Shown: piece after piece, positions 52,803 to 61,160 of the stretch
Layout: each line of letters opens with the position of its first letter
Position numbering within the stretch: position 1 is the stretch's first letter
Assembly (NCBI RefSeq): GCF_020707265.1
Contig: NZ_JAJFEQ010000003.1
Span: 1 to 64,000 of the forward strand
Direction of reading: 5' to 3'
DNA from: Massilia sp. IC2-477
GTDB taxonomy: Bacteria; Pseudomonadota; Gammaproteobacteria; Burkholderiales; Burkholderiaceae_D
DNA length: 64,000 bases
The notes under the pieces: model-generated
Databases searched by the model: none
What the model was told of the DNA's origin: nothing
Seen by the model: only the letters and a program-made list of their open reading frames with translations
Program-made: the position numbers and the translations under genes

Positions 52803-54325
52803 GGATACAGCCTCACTTCGCCGGACAGCGACTGTTCCGACACCAGTCCGCTGAATTCGGCAATCAATGTGTCCTGGGTCGCAGGCACGGTCATGAAAAA
52901 CTTCCCGATCGCAGCGACGCGTGCGCTCGCATTGGCGCCGGCCGGGTTGTCGGGCGAACACGACAGCAGCGGGATGTGCAGCACGCGCCGGTGGCGGGTT
53001 GCGACGGTTCCCGCCGGCACCGCCGGTGCCGCGAAAAAGCCGTTGGTGGCGGTGGTCGCCTGGTAGGGCGTCGACGTCGAGCCCGGATACGTGCCGAGCG
53101 TGGCCGGTCCACTCTTGTACAGGGTTGCCCACGAGGCCGTATCGAAGGAGGAATAGCCGCCGCTGGGCTCGGCGGTCACCGGCGTCGGCGCCCTGGCTGC
53201 CCTGGCATAGGACCAGAGCGGGCCGTAGTCGCCTTTCGAGCTCGGCAGGCTCGCGTGATCGTCAGGCAGGTCGGCGACCGTTTCCAGCTTGTTGCGCGCC
53301 GTCGTCGTCAAGGCCGCCGGCTTGCCCAGGGCAGGATCCATCCACTTCACGCCGTCCACCTGGTCATAGGCGTACTTCTTGATGTTGGCGTCTGGCGGGG
53401 ACACGTTGGACTGGCAGCTGCTCCCGCCATACTCGTTGAAGCGGGAATTGAGCGCGGCATGCAGATCCACGAGCGGCGACGACGGCAGCGGCGAGACGCG
53501 GATATCGTCGCCCGAGAGGCGCGGCACCCACATCGTTCCATTGCACAGGAAAGGCGCGAGCCGCGAGATGGTAAACGCAGAGCCTGCCGCTCCCGGCGCC
53601 ACGGTCGGGTTGACGGCATACCTGGCCGGGCTGGTGCCGTTCGGGTTGAGCTGCATCAGGTCGTAGCTGACACCGCGCCGAAAGCCGTATTGCACCAGTT
53701 CGGACAGTGCGGTGCCGCCGCCACCGGGCGTCGCGTTGCGCGCTTCGGCCCTTTCCGTGGACATGGCGCAGACGGCGATCGGCGTGACATTGATGGATGC
53801 ACGGCCCGCCACTGCACTGTCCTGGACGTGGATATTGGCCAGGCTGCTGTAGAGGATCCTCATGAAGATGGTGTCGACGGTGCTGATTTCGGCGTCCAGG
53901 CCGTCGCTGTCCACTTTGGCGAAGTAGATCCGCGACACGTCGGCGGTCGAGCCGGCGCCGAAGTCCGAGGCCGGGGTCCAGGTCCCGGAGCGCGACGGGG
54001 AGATGCCGAAGCTGAGCGCCGCTTCGCTCCAGGTGACGGGAATGCCGCTGCCGTAGTACGAGTATCGCAGGCGCTCGGCCGTTTCGCGGGCTTTCAGCTT
54101 CGCCTGCTGGATGCCCTCGGGTGTCCCGTTGAGTTCGCGCGCGGCGGCCAGCGCCACGGCTTTCGACAGGCCGCTCAGGTCCACCTTCCGGTTGTACAGC
54201 CGGCCCATGTCCAGCGCCAGGCCGCAAAAGCCGATAATGACGATCAGGAGGGGAACGAACATGACCGCAAAGGCCCCGCGTTCCCGCGAGCGTAACTTGG
54301 GCCTGGATGCCATCGCTTTACCCAT
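52799..54325 (-). CDS. TadG-like pilus-assembly protein
   Basis: The 508-residue protein has a basic N-terminus (RPKLRSRERGAFAVMFVPLL) and the pTadG helix IVIIGFCGLALDMGRLYNRK, followed by a large Ser/Thr/Pro-rich extracytoplasmic region without a recognisable von Willebrand MIDAS motif. TadG proteins anchor or complete Flp pilus machines in the envelope. ATG 54325 overlaps the end of the upstream membrane-protein gene by eight bases; ATG 54313 is also possible. The C-terminal half has repeated short hydrophobic stretches ending LSGEVRLYP. Confidence 0.8.
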   Translation of the reverse strand: MGKAMASRPKLRSRERGAFAVMFVPLLIVIIGFCGLALDMGRLYNRKVDLSGLSKAVALAAARELNGTPEGIQQAKLKARETAERLRYSYYGSGIPVTWSEAALSFGISPSRSGTWTPASDFGAGSTADVSRIYFAKVDSDGLDAEISTVDTIFMRILYSSLANIHVQDSAVAGRASINVTPIAVCAMSTERAEARNATPGGGGTALSELVQYGFRRGVSYDLMQLNPNGTSPARYAVNPTVAPGAAGSAFTISRLAPFLCNGTMWVPRLSGDDIRVSPLPSSPLVDLHAALNSRFNEYGGSSCQSNVSPPDANIKKYAYDQVDGVKWMDPALGKPAALTTTARNKLETVADLPDDHASLPSSKGDYGPLWSYARAARAPTPVTAEPSGGYSSFDTASWATLYKSGPATLGTYPGSTSTPYQATTATNGFFAAPAVPAGTVATRHRRVLHIPLLSCSPDNPAGANASARVAAIGKFFMTVPATQDTLIAEFSGLVSEQSLSGEVRLYP

Positions 54326-54902
54326 GGTTCGTGAACCCCAGCGTTGTCCCGCAAGAGAGATGTCCGGCGCGCCGCAGACGCAGCGTCCGGTTCAGCAGCG
54401 TCACGGATGCGCAGGCCCAGCAGATCCAGCCGGCGAGCGGCAGGAACATGGGATCCCTCGTGTCCAGTCCGAACGTGGCCAGCGCCATGCCGGCCCAGGT
54501 CCAGACGCCGGCAGGCAGCGGGAGCCGGCGGCACAGCGCCATGCGCGACCAGGGCAGGACATACAGGGCGCAGAGCAGGGTCAGCAGGAGCAGGCTTGCT
54601 GCGCGCATCGCCACTATGCCGAGCAGGCCGCCGATCGTCAGGAGCCACAGGGCGCACCACAAGTCGGCGCGCGAAATACGCTGGCGCCCGGCGAATGGGT
54701 GTTGTCCGATCGGGGCCAGGCGCTTGGCCGAGAAATAGGCGAAGCCCAGGCCCGCCGCGCTCGCCAGCAGATGCGCGCGCAGCCCGGCGTGCACCGCCAG
54801 CAGCCAGGCCTCGACCAGCGTCCAGCCTGCAAGCGACAGCAGCAGTGCAAGAAAGGAAGCGTTCAGGACGGCATCGGGAAGTTCAATGGGATGCTTGCTC
54901 AT
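54318..54902 (-). CDS. Polytopic membrane protein of unknown function heading the Tad-like operon
   Basis: The 194-residue product has about five or six membrane helices (for example VLNASFLALLLSLAGWTLVE and ASLLLLTLLCALYVLPW) and short loops, two of them basic. I recognise no family; it does not look like TadB/TadC or the prepilin peptidase, as no GxGD motif is present. GGGAGAGAA precedes the ATG. It overlaps the TadG-like gene, so the four genes form one coupled operon. Confidence 0.65.
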   Translation of the reverse strand: MSKHPIELPDAVLNASFLALLLSLAGWTLVEAWLLAVHAGLRAHLLASAAGLGFAYFSAKRLAPIGQHPFAGRQRISRADLWCALWLLTIGGLLGIVAMRAASLLLLTLLCALYVLPWSRMALCRRLPLPAGVWTWAGMALATFGLDTRDPMFLPLAGWICWACASVTLLNRTLRLRRAGHLSCGTTLGFTNHG

Positions 54903-55016
54903 GCACTTCTCTCCCCCGGTCGTTGGCGACGCGCCGCGCAGCTCGATACTGCGGGGCGGTGATGGAGAGAGTGTGGGTTATCGTGCAAGCTGCGGCAATT
55001 AATCTCTCAAGAGAAA

Positions 55017-55030
55017 TTGATTCGGATCAC
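55017..55030. promoter_or_regulatory. FNR/ANR-like box upstream of the Tad-like operon
   Basis: TTGATTCGGATCAC matches the FNR consensus TTGAT-N4-ATCAA at nine of ten positions. It is about 115 bases upstream of the membrane-protein ATG and 41 bases after the universal stress protein stop. Confidence 0.4.
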
Positions 55031-55070
55031 AGGCAACGCCGTGCATCGGCTGCTTCCCGGGCCGGGAGGC

Positions 55071-55895
55071 TTAGTGTGCCATCAGCACCGGCAGCGGGGC
55101 GCGGTCGAGCAGCACCCGGGTGACGCCGCCCAGCACGATCTCGCGGTAGCGGCTGTGGCCGAAGGCGCCGGTGACCAGCAGGCCGGCGCCGCTGTCGCGG
55201 GCGATGGCGATCAGGGCGTCGCCCACGCTGGCCTGGGCGCGCTCGCGCAGGACCTCCACCCGCACGCCGTGGCGGGCCAGGTAGAGCGCCATGTCGGCGC
55301 CCGGCTCGTCGCCGTGCAGGCCGGATTCGAGGTCCGCGTTGACCAGCGCCAGGCGTACGCTGCGGGCGCGCGCCAGCACCGGCATGGCGCCGGCGATGGC
55401 GCGGATCGCCTGGGCACTGCCGTCCCAGCCGACCACCACGCTGTCGGCGATCGGTGCGCCCTCGTAGCTGGGCGGCACCACCAGCACCGGGCGTACGCCG
55501 TGCATGGCCAGGTATTGCGGCAGGCCGCGCACGGTGGCGGCGTCGCCCGCGTCCTGGCCGGTGACCACTAGGTCGGCATAGCGCGCCTGCAGCAGCAGGG
55601 CGTCGCGGTTCTCGTCCTCGACCATACGCTGTTCCAGCGATTCCACGCCCAGCTGGCGGGCGCGCTCCATGAAGCGTTCCAGGCAAGCGCGCGCTGTGCT
55701 GCGCAGAACCTCGAATTCGTTGACAGGAGTGACCGCCATCGAGCCGGTCAGCATCGCATAGGCGGGCCAGGACATGCCGGTGGCGGCGCAGCCCACCAGG
55801 TGGGCTTCGTGGGTGGCGGCGAGTCCGGCAGCGGCGCGCACCCGGGCCTCGGTGAGCGGGCTCTCGTCGACATGGACAATGATGGTCTTGTACAT
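55071..55895 (-). CDS. Tandem-domain universal stress protein
   Basis: The 274-residue protein consists of two UspA domains: residues 1-145 (MYKTIIVHVDESPLTEARVR) and 150-274 (SVVVGWDGSAQAIRAI). The second ends in LLVTGAFGHSRYREIVLGGV, close to the ATP-binding pattern G-2x-G-9x-G of nucleotide-binding Usp proteins, but with GG where G(S/T) is usual. Such proteins support survival in low oxygen or stationary phase. An FNR-like box lies about 100 bases upstream, which fits oxygen control. It is a single-gene unit on the minus strand. Confidence 0.92.
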   Translation of the reverse strand: MYKTIIVHVDESPLTEARVRAAAGLAATHEAHLVGCAATGMSWPAYAMLTGSMAVTPVNEFEVLRSTARACLERFMERARQLGVESLEQRMVEDENRDALLLQARYADLVVTGQDAGDAATVRGLPQYLAMHGVRPVLVVPPSYEGAPIADSVVVGWDGSAQAIRAIAGAMPVLARARSVRLALVNADLESGLHGDEPGADMALYLARHGVRVEVLRERAQASVGDALIAIARDSGAGLLVTGAFGHSRYREIVLGGVTRVLLDRAPLPVLMAH

Positions 55896-55991
55896 GGCAG
55901 CTCCTTCTGGACGATGCGCCGGGCCGTACGGAAAGAAGGCGCCCGGCAGCGAAGACTCTACGCCCAGTAAAGGTGTGCGTCACATGTGCGG

Positions 55992-56005
55992 ATGATGCAG
56001 ATCAA
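55992..56005 (-). promoter_or_regulatory. FNR/ANR-like box upstream of the universal stress protein
   Basis: On the minus strand TTGATCTGCATCAT matches TTGAT-N4-ATCAA at nine of ten positions. A TTTACT sequence at about the right distance for a -10 lies 20 bases downstream, a class II activator layout. It sits between the stop of the LysR gene and the usp start. Confidence 0.6.
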
Positions 56006-56026
56006 ACACCGTGCAAATTTTTAAGC

Positions 56027-56923
56027 TCAGGGCGTGCGATGGCGGATCGCCTCGATCACCAGGGCCAAGGGGCGCGAGGAATGGCGCCGGCTGGGATAAA
56101 AGGCGTGCAGGCCGGGAAAGCGCGGACACCAGTCGTCCATCACGCTGACCAGGCGTCCGCTGCGCAGGTGCTCGGCGACCAGCTCGTCGGGCAGGAAGGC
56201 CAGGCCGGCGCCGGCCAGGGCCGCCGCCAGCTGGTGCGCGGCCTCGTTGAAGACCAGCTGCCCGCGTACGCGCGCGTCGATCGCTTCGCCCTCGTGCTGC
56301 AGTTCCCAGGCGTAGATGCCGCCGCTGCTGGACAGGCGCAGGGCGATGCAGTTGTGCTTCATGAGTTCGGGCAGCGATGCCGGCTTCGGGCGCCGTTCGA
56401 AATAGGCGGGTGCGCCGACGATGTGCATGCGCACGTCCGGGGTGAGGCGCACCGCGACCATGTCCTTGTCGACCTGGTCGCCATGGCGCACGCCGATGTC
56501 GAAGCGCTCGGCGGCGATGTCGACGATGCGGTAGTCGGCGCTGAATTCCACGTGCAGGTCCGGGTATTGCGGCAGCAGCGGCGCGATGCGCGGCCACAGG
56601 ATGCGTTCGATCACGTGGTCGATCGCGGTGATGCGCACCGTGCCCACCGGCTTGTCGCCCAGGTCGCTGATGTCGGCGATCTCGGCCTCGATCTCTTCCA
56701 GCTTTGGCGCCACGTTCTGGATCAGGCGTTCGCCCGCCTCGGTGGGCGAGACGCTGCGCGTGGTGCGGGTGAGCAGGCGCACCCCCAGGCGCTGTTCGAG
56801 CGAACGGACGATGTGGCTGAGCGCGGATTGGGTCATGCCGAGCCGGGCGGCGGCGCGGGTAAAGCTGCGCTCGCGCGCGACGGCGAGGAAGACCAGGATG
56901 TCGTTGATGTTGTCGCGGGCCAT
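56027..56923 (-). CDS. LysR-family transcriptional regulator
   Basis: The 298-residue protein has the LysR helix-turn-helix (INDILVFLAVARERSFTRAA, LGMTQSALSHIVRSLEQRLG) and a periplasmic-binding-like effector domain (VRITAIDHVIERILWPRIAP, FDIGVRHGDQVD). It belongs by wording to the group that often controls neighbouring oxidoreductases. ATG 56923 is the family-typical start; 21 more open codons upstream are ignored. It is divergent from the ADH-MFS-cupin group and probably regulates it. No ligand can be named. Confidence 0.9.
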   Translation of the reverse strand: MARDNINDILVFLAVARERSFTRAAARLGMTQSALSHIVRSLEQRLGVRLLTRTTRSVSPTEAGERLIQNVAPKLEEIEAEIADISDLGDKPVGTVRITAIDHVIERILWPRIAPLLPQYPDLHVEFSADYRIVDIAAERFDIGVRHGDQVDKDMVAVRLTPDVRMHIVGAPAYFERRPKPASLPELMKHNCIALRLSSSGGIYAWELQHEGEAIDARVRGQLVFNEAAHQLAAALAGAGLAFLPDELVAEHLRSGRLVSVMDDWCPRFPGLHAFYPSRRHSSRPLALVIEAIRHRTP

Positions 56924-57071
56924 GGGAGCTCTCAGGAGATTATGCAAATTCTCGCACGAATTGGCCGCTTTATTCATGACGAGCATTCATAAGCCCATGC
57001 AAATCCGGCGCCGTTTTGGCAAGCATCCAGCCGCTACCATGCAGCCTTTGCAGAACATGGAAGGAAGCAGC

Positions 57072-58121
57072 ATGACTGTCCACGCCTATGGCGCCCACGC
57101 GGGCGACCAGCCACTCGAACTACTCAGCATCACGCGCCGCGATCCCGGCGCGCACGACGTCCAGATCGACATCGCCTTTTGCGGCGTCTGCCATTCGGAC
57201 CTGCACCAGGTACGCGGCGAATGGGCCGGCACCCTGTATCCCTGCGTGCCGGGCCACGAGATCGTCGGCCGCGTGTCCGCCGTCGGCGCGCACGTGACGC
57301 GTCACCAGGTGGGCGACCAGGTCGGCGTCGGCTGCATGGTCGACAGCTGCCGGCAATGCGCCGATTGCGAGGCGGGCCTGGAAAACTACTGCGACGGCAT
57401 GGTCGGCACCTACAACGGGCCAACGCCGGACGCGCCCGGCCAAACGCTGGGCGGCTACGCGCAGAGCATCGTGGTCCACGAACGCTTCGTCCTGCGCGTC
57501 GGCCACGACGCCTCGCAGCTGGCGGCGGTGGCGCCGCTGCTGTGCGCCGGGATCACGACCTGGTCGCCGCTGCGCCACTGGAACGCCGGCCCCGGCAAGC
57601 GGGTCGGCATCGTCGGCATCGGCGGGTTGGGACACATGGGCATCAAGCTGGCGCGCGCGCTCGGCGCCCACGTGGTCGCGTTCACCACCTCCAAGTCGAA
57701 ACGTGCCTACGCCGAGGCCCTCGGCGCGCACGAGGTGGTGGTCTCGCGCGATCCAAGCGCCATGGCGGCCCAGGCGCAAAGCCTGGACCTGATCGTCAAC
57801 ACGGTGGCGGCGCCGCACGACCTCGATGCCTATCTCACGCTCTTGAAGCGCGACGGCACCATGGTGCTGGTCGGCGCACCCTCGACGCCGCATCCGTCGC
57901 CGCAGGTGTTCAACCTGATCATGAAGCGCCGTGCGCTCGCTGGTTCGATGATCGGCGGGATCCCGGAAACCCAGGAAATGCTGGACTTCTGCGCCGAACA
58001 CGGCATCGTCGCCGACATCGAGCTGATTCGCGCTGATGAGATCAACGCCGCTTACGAGCGCATGCTGGCGGGCGAGGTCAAGTACCGCTTCGTGATCGAC
58101 AGCGCGACGCTGGGGGCGTAA
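57072..58121 (+). CDS. Zinc-dependent NAD(P) alcohol/aldehyde dehydrogenase (YahK/CAD type)
   Basis: The 349-residue medium-chain dehydrogenase has catalytic zinc ligands in FCGVCHSDLHQVRGEW and PGHEIVGRV, structural zinc cysteines in CRQCADCEAGLENYC, and the Rossmann motif GIGGLGHMGIKLARALGAHV. The set fits the cinnamyl-alcohol-dehydrogenase-like group (YahK, AdhC-like) that reduces many aldehydes with NADPH. ATG 57072 has AAGGAAG upstream; an open frame extending back over the LysR gene is a shadow. MFS and cupin genes follow with a 2-base gap and an overlap. Confidence 0.92.
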   Translation: MTVHAYGAHAGDQPLELLSITRRDPGAHDVQIDIAFCGVCHSDLHQVRGEWAGTLYPCVPGHEIVGRVSAVGAHVTRHQVGDQVGVGCMVDSCRQCADCEAGLENYCDGMVGTYNGPTPDAPGQTLGGYAQSIVVHERFVLRVGHDASQLAAVAPLLCAGITTWSPLRHWNAGPGKRVGIVGIGGLGHMGIKLARALGAHVVAFTTSKSKRAYAEALGAHEVVVSRDPSAMAAQAQSLDLIVNTVAAPHDLDAYLTLLKRDGTMVLVGAPSTPHPSPQVFNLIMKRRALAGSMIGGIPETQEMLDFCAEHGIVADIELIRADEINAAYERMLAGEVKYRFVIDSATLGA

Positions 58122-58123
58122 GC

Positions 58124-59344
58124 ATGGGCAGCATGCATCCCGAGCTCGCCGCCGCGGAGCTGGCGCGGCAAGAGCACCCGGCGGCCTGGGGCGCCGTGTG
58201 CGCGCTGGCCCTGGGCGCCTTTGCGCTGATCGCCTCCGAATTCATGCCGGTCAGCCTGCTGACGCCGATCGCGGCCGATCTCGGCATCAGCGAAGGGCAG
58301 GCGGGGCAGGCCATCGCGATTTCCGGCGCCTTTGCGCTGGTCACCAGCCTGCTGTTCCCGAGGCTGGCCGGCAGCATTGACCGCAAGCGCCTGCTGCTCG
58401 GGCTGACGCTCCTGATGATCGCGTCAGGCACCCTGGTGGCGCTGGCGCCGAACTATGGCGTGTTCATGGCGGGCCGGGCTCTGATCGGCGTGGCCATCGG
58501 CGGCTTCTGGTCGATGTCGGCCGCGATCGCGATGCGCCTCGTGCCCGCGCCCGATGTGCCGCGCGCGCTCGCCATCCTCAACGGCGGCAATGCGCTCGCC
58601 ACGGTGGTGGCGGCGCCTGCGGGCAGCTACCTTGGCGCGCTGGTCGGTTGGCGCGGCGCCTTCTTTTGCGTGGTGCCGGTGGCGGCGCTGGCCCTGGTAT
58701 GGAAGCTCGCCAGCCTGCCGCGGCTGGCGGCGCAGAACGGGGGCAAGCCTGCGCAGCTGCTGCAGCTGGGCCGGCAGCCCGCGGTCGCCGTCGGAATGGC
58801 GGCGGTGGGGGTGTTCTTCATGGGGCAGTTTGCACTGTTTACATATCTGCGGCCTTTCCTCGAGCGCGTGACCCAGGTCGACGTGTCGACGCTGTCCTTC
58901 ATGCTGCTGCTGGTCGGCGTGGCCGGCTTCGTCGGCACCAGCGTGATCGGCGGCTTTCTCAAGCGCGGCCTGTACCGCGTGCTGGTCGGGATCCCGCTGC
59001 TGATGGCCGCGCTCGCGGCGGGCCTGATCGCCTTTGGCAGCTCGCAACCCGCCACCGCGGTCCTGCTGGCCGCCTGGGGCCTGGTCGCCACCGCCGCGCC
59101 GGTCGGCTGGTGGATGTGGCTCTCGACCACGCTGCCGAAGGATGCCGAAGCCGGCGGCGGCTTGATGGTGGCCGTGATCCAGCTGGCGATCATGCTCGGC
59201 GCCACGGTGGGCGGCCTGCTGTTCGACCTGAGCGGATACCGTGCGACCTTCGCGGCCAGCGCCGCGCTGCTGGTGGTGGCCAGCCTGCTCGCCGTGCAGG
59301 CGGCGCGACTGGCCCATTCATCGATTCACGAGGAGACGACATGA
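58124..59344 (+). CDS. MFS efflux transporter, NepI/YdhP-like
   Basis: The 406-residue transporter has 12 predicted helices. Its first part, [20 protein letters not shown], then [20 protein letters not shown] and [19 protein letters not shown], matches the wording of the purine ribonucleoside exporter NepI of E. coli. The motif-A-like loop is [12 protein letters not shown]. It lies two bases after the dehydrogenase gene and its stop overlaps the cupin start (ATGA). The substrate is not certain; export of an aromatic or nucleoside compound is possible. Confidence 0.88.
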   Translation: MGSMHPELAAAELARQEHPAAWGAVCALALGAFALIASEFMPVSLLTPIAADLGISEGQAGQAIAISGAFALVTSLLFPRLAGSIDRKRLLLGLTLLMIASGTLVALAPNYGVFMAGRALIGVAIGGFWSMSAAIAMRLVPAPDVPRALAILNGGNALATVVAAPAGSYLGALVGWRGAFFCVVPVAALALVWKLASLPRLAAQNGGKPAQLLQLGRQPAVAVGMAAVGVFFMGQFALFTYLRPFLERVTQVDVSTLSFMLLLVGVAGFVGTSVIGGFLKRGLYRVLVGIPLLMAALAAGLIAFGSSQPATAVLLAAWGLVATAAPVGWWMWLSTTLPKDAEAGGGLMVAVIQLAIMLGATVGGLLFDLSGYRATFAASAALLVVASLLAVQAARLAHSSIHEETT

Positions 59345-59799
59345 AGCACTTATGCATTGCGATTCTGGGCCTGGGCCTGGGCGCATCGGCCCTGGCGCAG
59401 GACATGGTGATCACGCGCGCCGGCAGCCAGGCTTCCAGCAAGGGACCGGCCGAGAACTTCAGCGGCAGCGTGCGCGTGGATCCGCTGTTCGCGCCGGCAG
59501 GGCCATCGCCGACCTCGGGCGCTTACGTGAGCTTCGAGCCGGAAGCGCGCTCGGCCTGGCACACGCACCCGGCCGGCCAGGTGCTGGTCGTCACCGCGGG
59601 CGTGGGGCGCATCCAGCAATGGGGCGGCCAGGTGGAAACCATCCGCGCCGGCGACGTGGTCTGGACGCCGCCGGGCGTCAAGCACTGGCACGGCGCCCAG
59701 CCGGGCACCGCGCTGACCCACATCGCGATCCAGAACGCGGTCGAGGGCAGGAACGTGGTGTGGATGGAGAAGGTCACGGACGCGCAGTACGGCAGGTAA
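59341..59799 (+). CDS. Exported cupin-domain protein
   Basis: The 152-residue protein has a signal peptide ([20 protein letters not shown]) and a single cupin barrel with metal ligands in [14 protein letters not shown] and PGVKHWHGA, where the His residues of both cupin motifs are kept. Many such proteins are annotated as mandelonitrile-lyase-like or carboxymuconolactone-associated cupins. Expected location is the periplasm. Its ATG shares four bases with the MFS stop. Confidence 0.85.
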   Translation: MKHLCIAILGLGLGASALAQDMVITRAGSQASSKGPAENFSGSVRVDPLFAPAGPSPTSGAYVSFEPEARSAWHTHPAGQVLVVTAGVGRIQQWGGQVETIRAGDVVWTPPGVKHWHGAQPGTALTHIAIQNAVEGRNVVWMEKVTDAQYGR

Positions 59800-59865
59800 G
59801 GGGAGGGCGGCGCGCCGCATGGCGCATCCGTGGCAGACTGCGTTTTTGCGCACCCCGGACACCGC

Positions 59866-60441
59866 ATGAACGAGCACATCCAACCCGTACCGCTGGAGAA
59901 GGCCTACCGCCTGCTCAACCACGGCCCGACCGTGCTGGTCTCGGCGCGCCATGAGGGCATCGAGAACGTCATGGCCGCGGCCTGGGCCTGCGCCCTCGAT
60001 TTCGCGCCGCCGAAACTGACCGTGGTCCTCGACAAGTCGACCCGCACGCGCGCCCTGGTCGAGGGCAGCGGCAGCTTCGTGATCCAGCTGCCGACCGTCG
60101 GCCAGCTGCGCCTGACGCACGAAGTCGGCAACCGCAGCCTGAACGCCGAGCCGGACAAGCTGGCGCGCGCGGGCGTGAACCTGATGCGCATGGATGGCGT
60201 GGAAGCGCCGCTGGTGCAAGGTTGCTCGGCCTGGCTGGCCTGCCGGCTGGTGCCGGAACCGCACAACCAGCAGGCCTACGACCTGTTCATCGGCGAGGTG
60301 ACCGCCGCCTGGGCCGACGATCGCGTGTTCCGCAACGGCCACTGGCATTTCGAGAGCGCCGACCCGGTATTCCGCAGCATCCACCACATCGCCGGCGGCC
60401 AGTTCTACGCCATCGGCGAAGCGATGCGCGCCGCGGACTAG
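59866..60441 (+). CDS. Flavin reductase-like FMN-binding protein
   Basis: The 191-residue protein has the flavin-reductase domain wording [40 protein letters not shown] and [15 protein letters not shown]. It probably binds FMN and may be an NAD(P)H:flavin or small-substrate reductase. ATG 59866 was chosen over an upstream in-frame codon by family start. It follows the cupin gene by 66 bases in the same direction and may belong to the same unit. Confidence 0.88.
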   Translation: MNEHIQPVPLEKAYRLLNHGPTVLVSARHEGIENVMAAAWACALDFAPPKLTVVLDKSTRTRALVEGSGSFVIQLPTVGQLRLTHEVGNRSLNAEPDKLARAGVNLMRMDGVEAPLVQGCSAWLACRLVPEPHNQQAYDLFIGEVTAAWADDRVFRNGHWHFESADPVFRSIHHIAGGQFYAIGEAMRAAD

Positions 60442-60475
60442 AGGCCTCGCATCCGCGCCGCCCTGGGTTGTCCCG

Positions 60476-60976
60476 TCATTGCAGTGCGCGCGGATCCCCG
60501 CCGGCCGAATAGCTGGCGGCGGGCCTGATCTCGGTGCCCTGGTGCAGGCTCATGCGCCAGCCCTCCGGCTGGCGGATCCAGACCCGCACGTAACGCCCGC
60601 GCAGCGGCTGGCCGCCGAGGTCGGCACGGGTGGCGCGGTAGGTGCCGGTGACGACCGCCACCCCGCCATCCTCGAGCAGCTCGATATCCATGTCCTCGAC
60701 TTCGTAGTTGCGGATGCGGTATTCGTCGCGCGCCAGCGCCTGCAGGAATTCGGTCTTGGTGCGCAGCCTGCCATTGGTTTCGACATGCCGGTAGTTGCCG
60801 CTGATGAGGCGGCGCAGGAGCTCGATGTCGCGTCCATTGAGGGCGACGGTGCGCTGGCGCTCGGCCTCGCGCACGCTGCCGGCGGCGAGGCCGACCGGGG
60901 CGTCCGAAGCGGCGGCGGGAGCAGCCTGCCAGGACAGGGCTGCAAGACAAAAGGTCACGATGGAAAGAAGGCGCAT
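60476..60976 (-). CDS. Exported NTF2-like (DUF4440/SnoaL-type) protein
   Basis: The 166-residue product has a signal peptide (MRLLSIVTFCLAALSWQAAP, cut near AAASDA) and an NTF2-like domain: REAERQRTVALNGRDIELLR, ISGNYRHVETNGRLRTKTEF, VVTGTYRATRAD and RYVRVWIRQPEGWRM. Many of these proteins bind a small ligand or act as simple enzymes; no function is fixed. ATG 60976 starts the signal peptide. It is transcribed toward the flavin reductase gene and divergent from the diguanylate cyclase. Confidence 0.82.
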   Translation of the reverse strand: MRLLSIVTFCLAALSWQAAPAAASDAPVGLAAGSVREAERQRTVALNGRDIELLRRLISGNYRHVETNGRLRTKTEFLQALARDEYRIRNYEVEDMDIELLEDGGVAVVTGTYRATRADLGGQPLRGRYVRVWIRQPEGWRMSLHQGTEIRPAASYSAGGDPRALQ

Positions 60977-61160
60977 GGTCGGGTTCGGAATCGGACTTAC
61001 TTGATTATAAGCATCTTGCATGGCTTAAATGTCACGAAGTCTCGCGAACGCGACACATTGTTGGTACGTCTGACATGGTAATTTTGTGTCGGAAAGTCAA
61101 TCTCTGGTAGAGTTCCGGCTGGACGGCAGCCAGGCCGTCACCCCACTCATACGGACGTGT

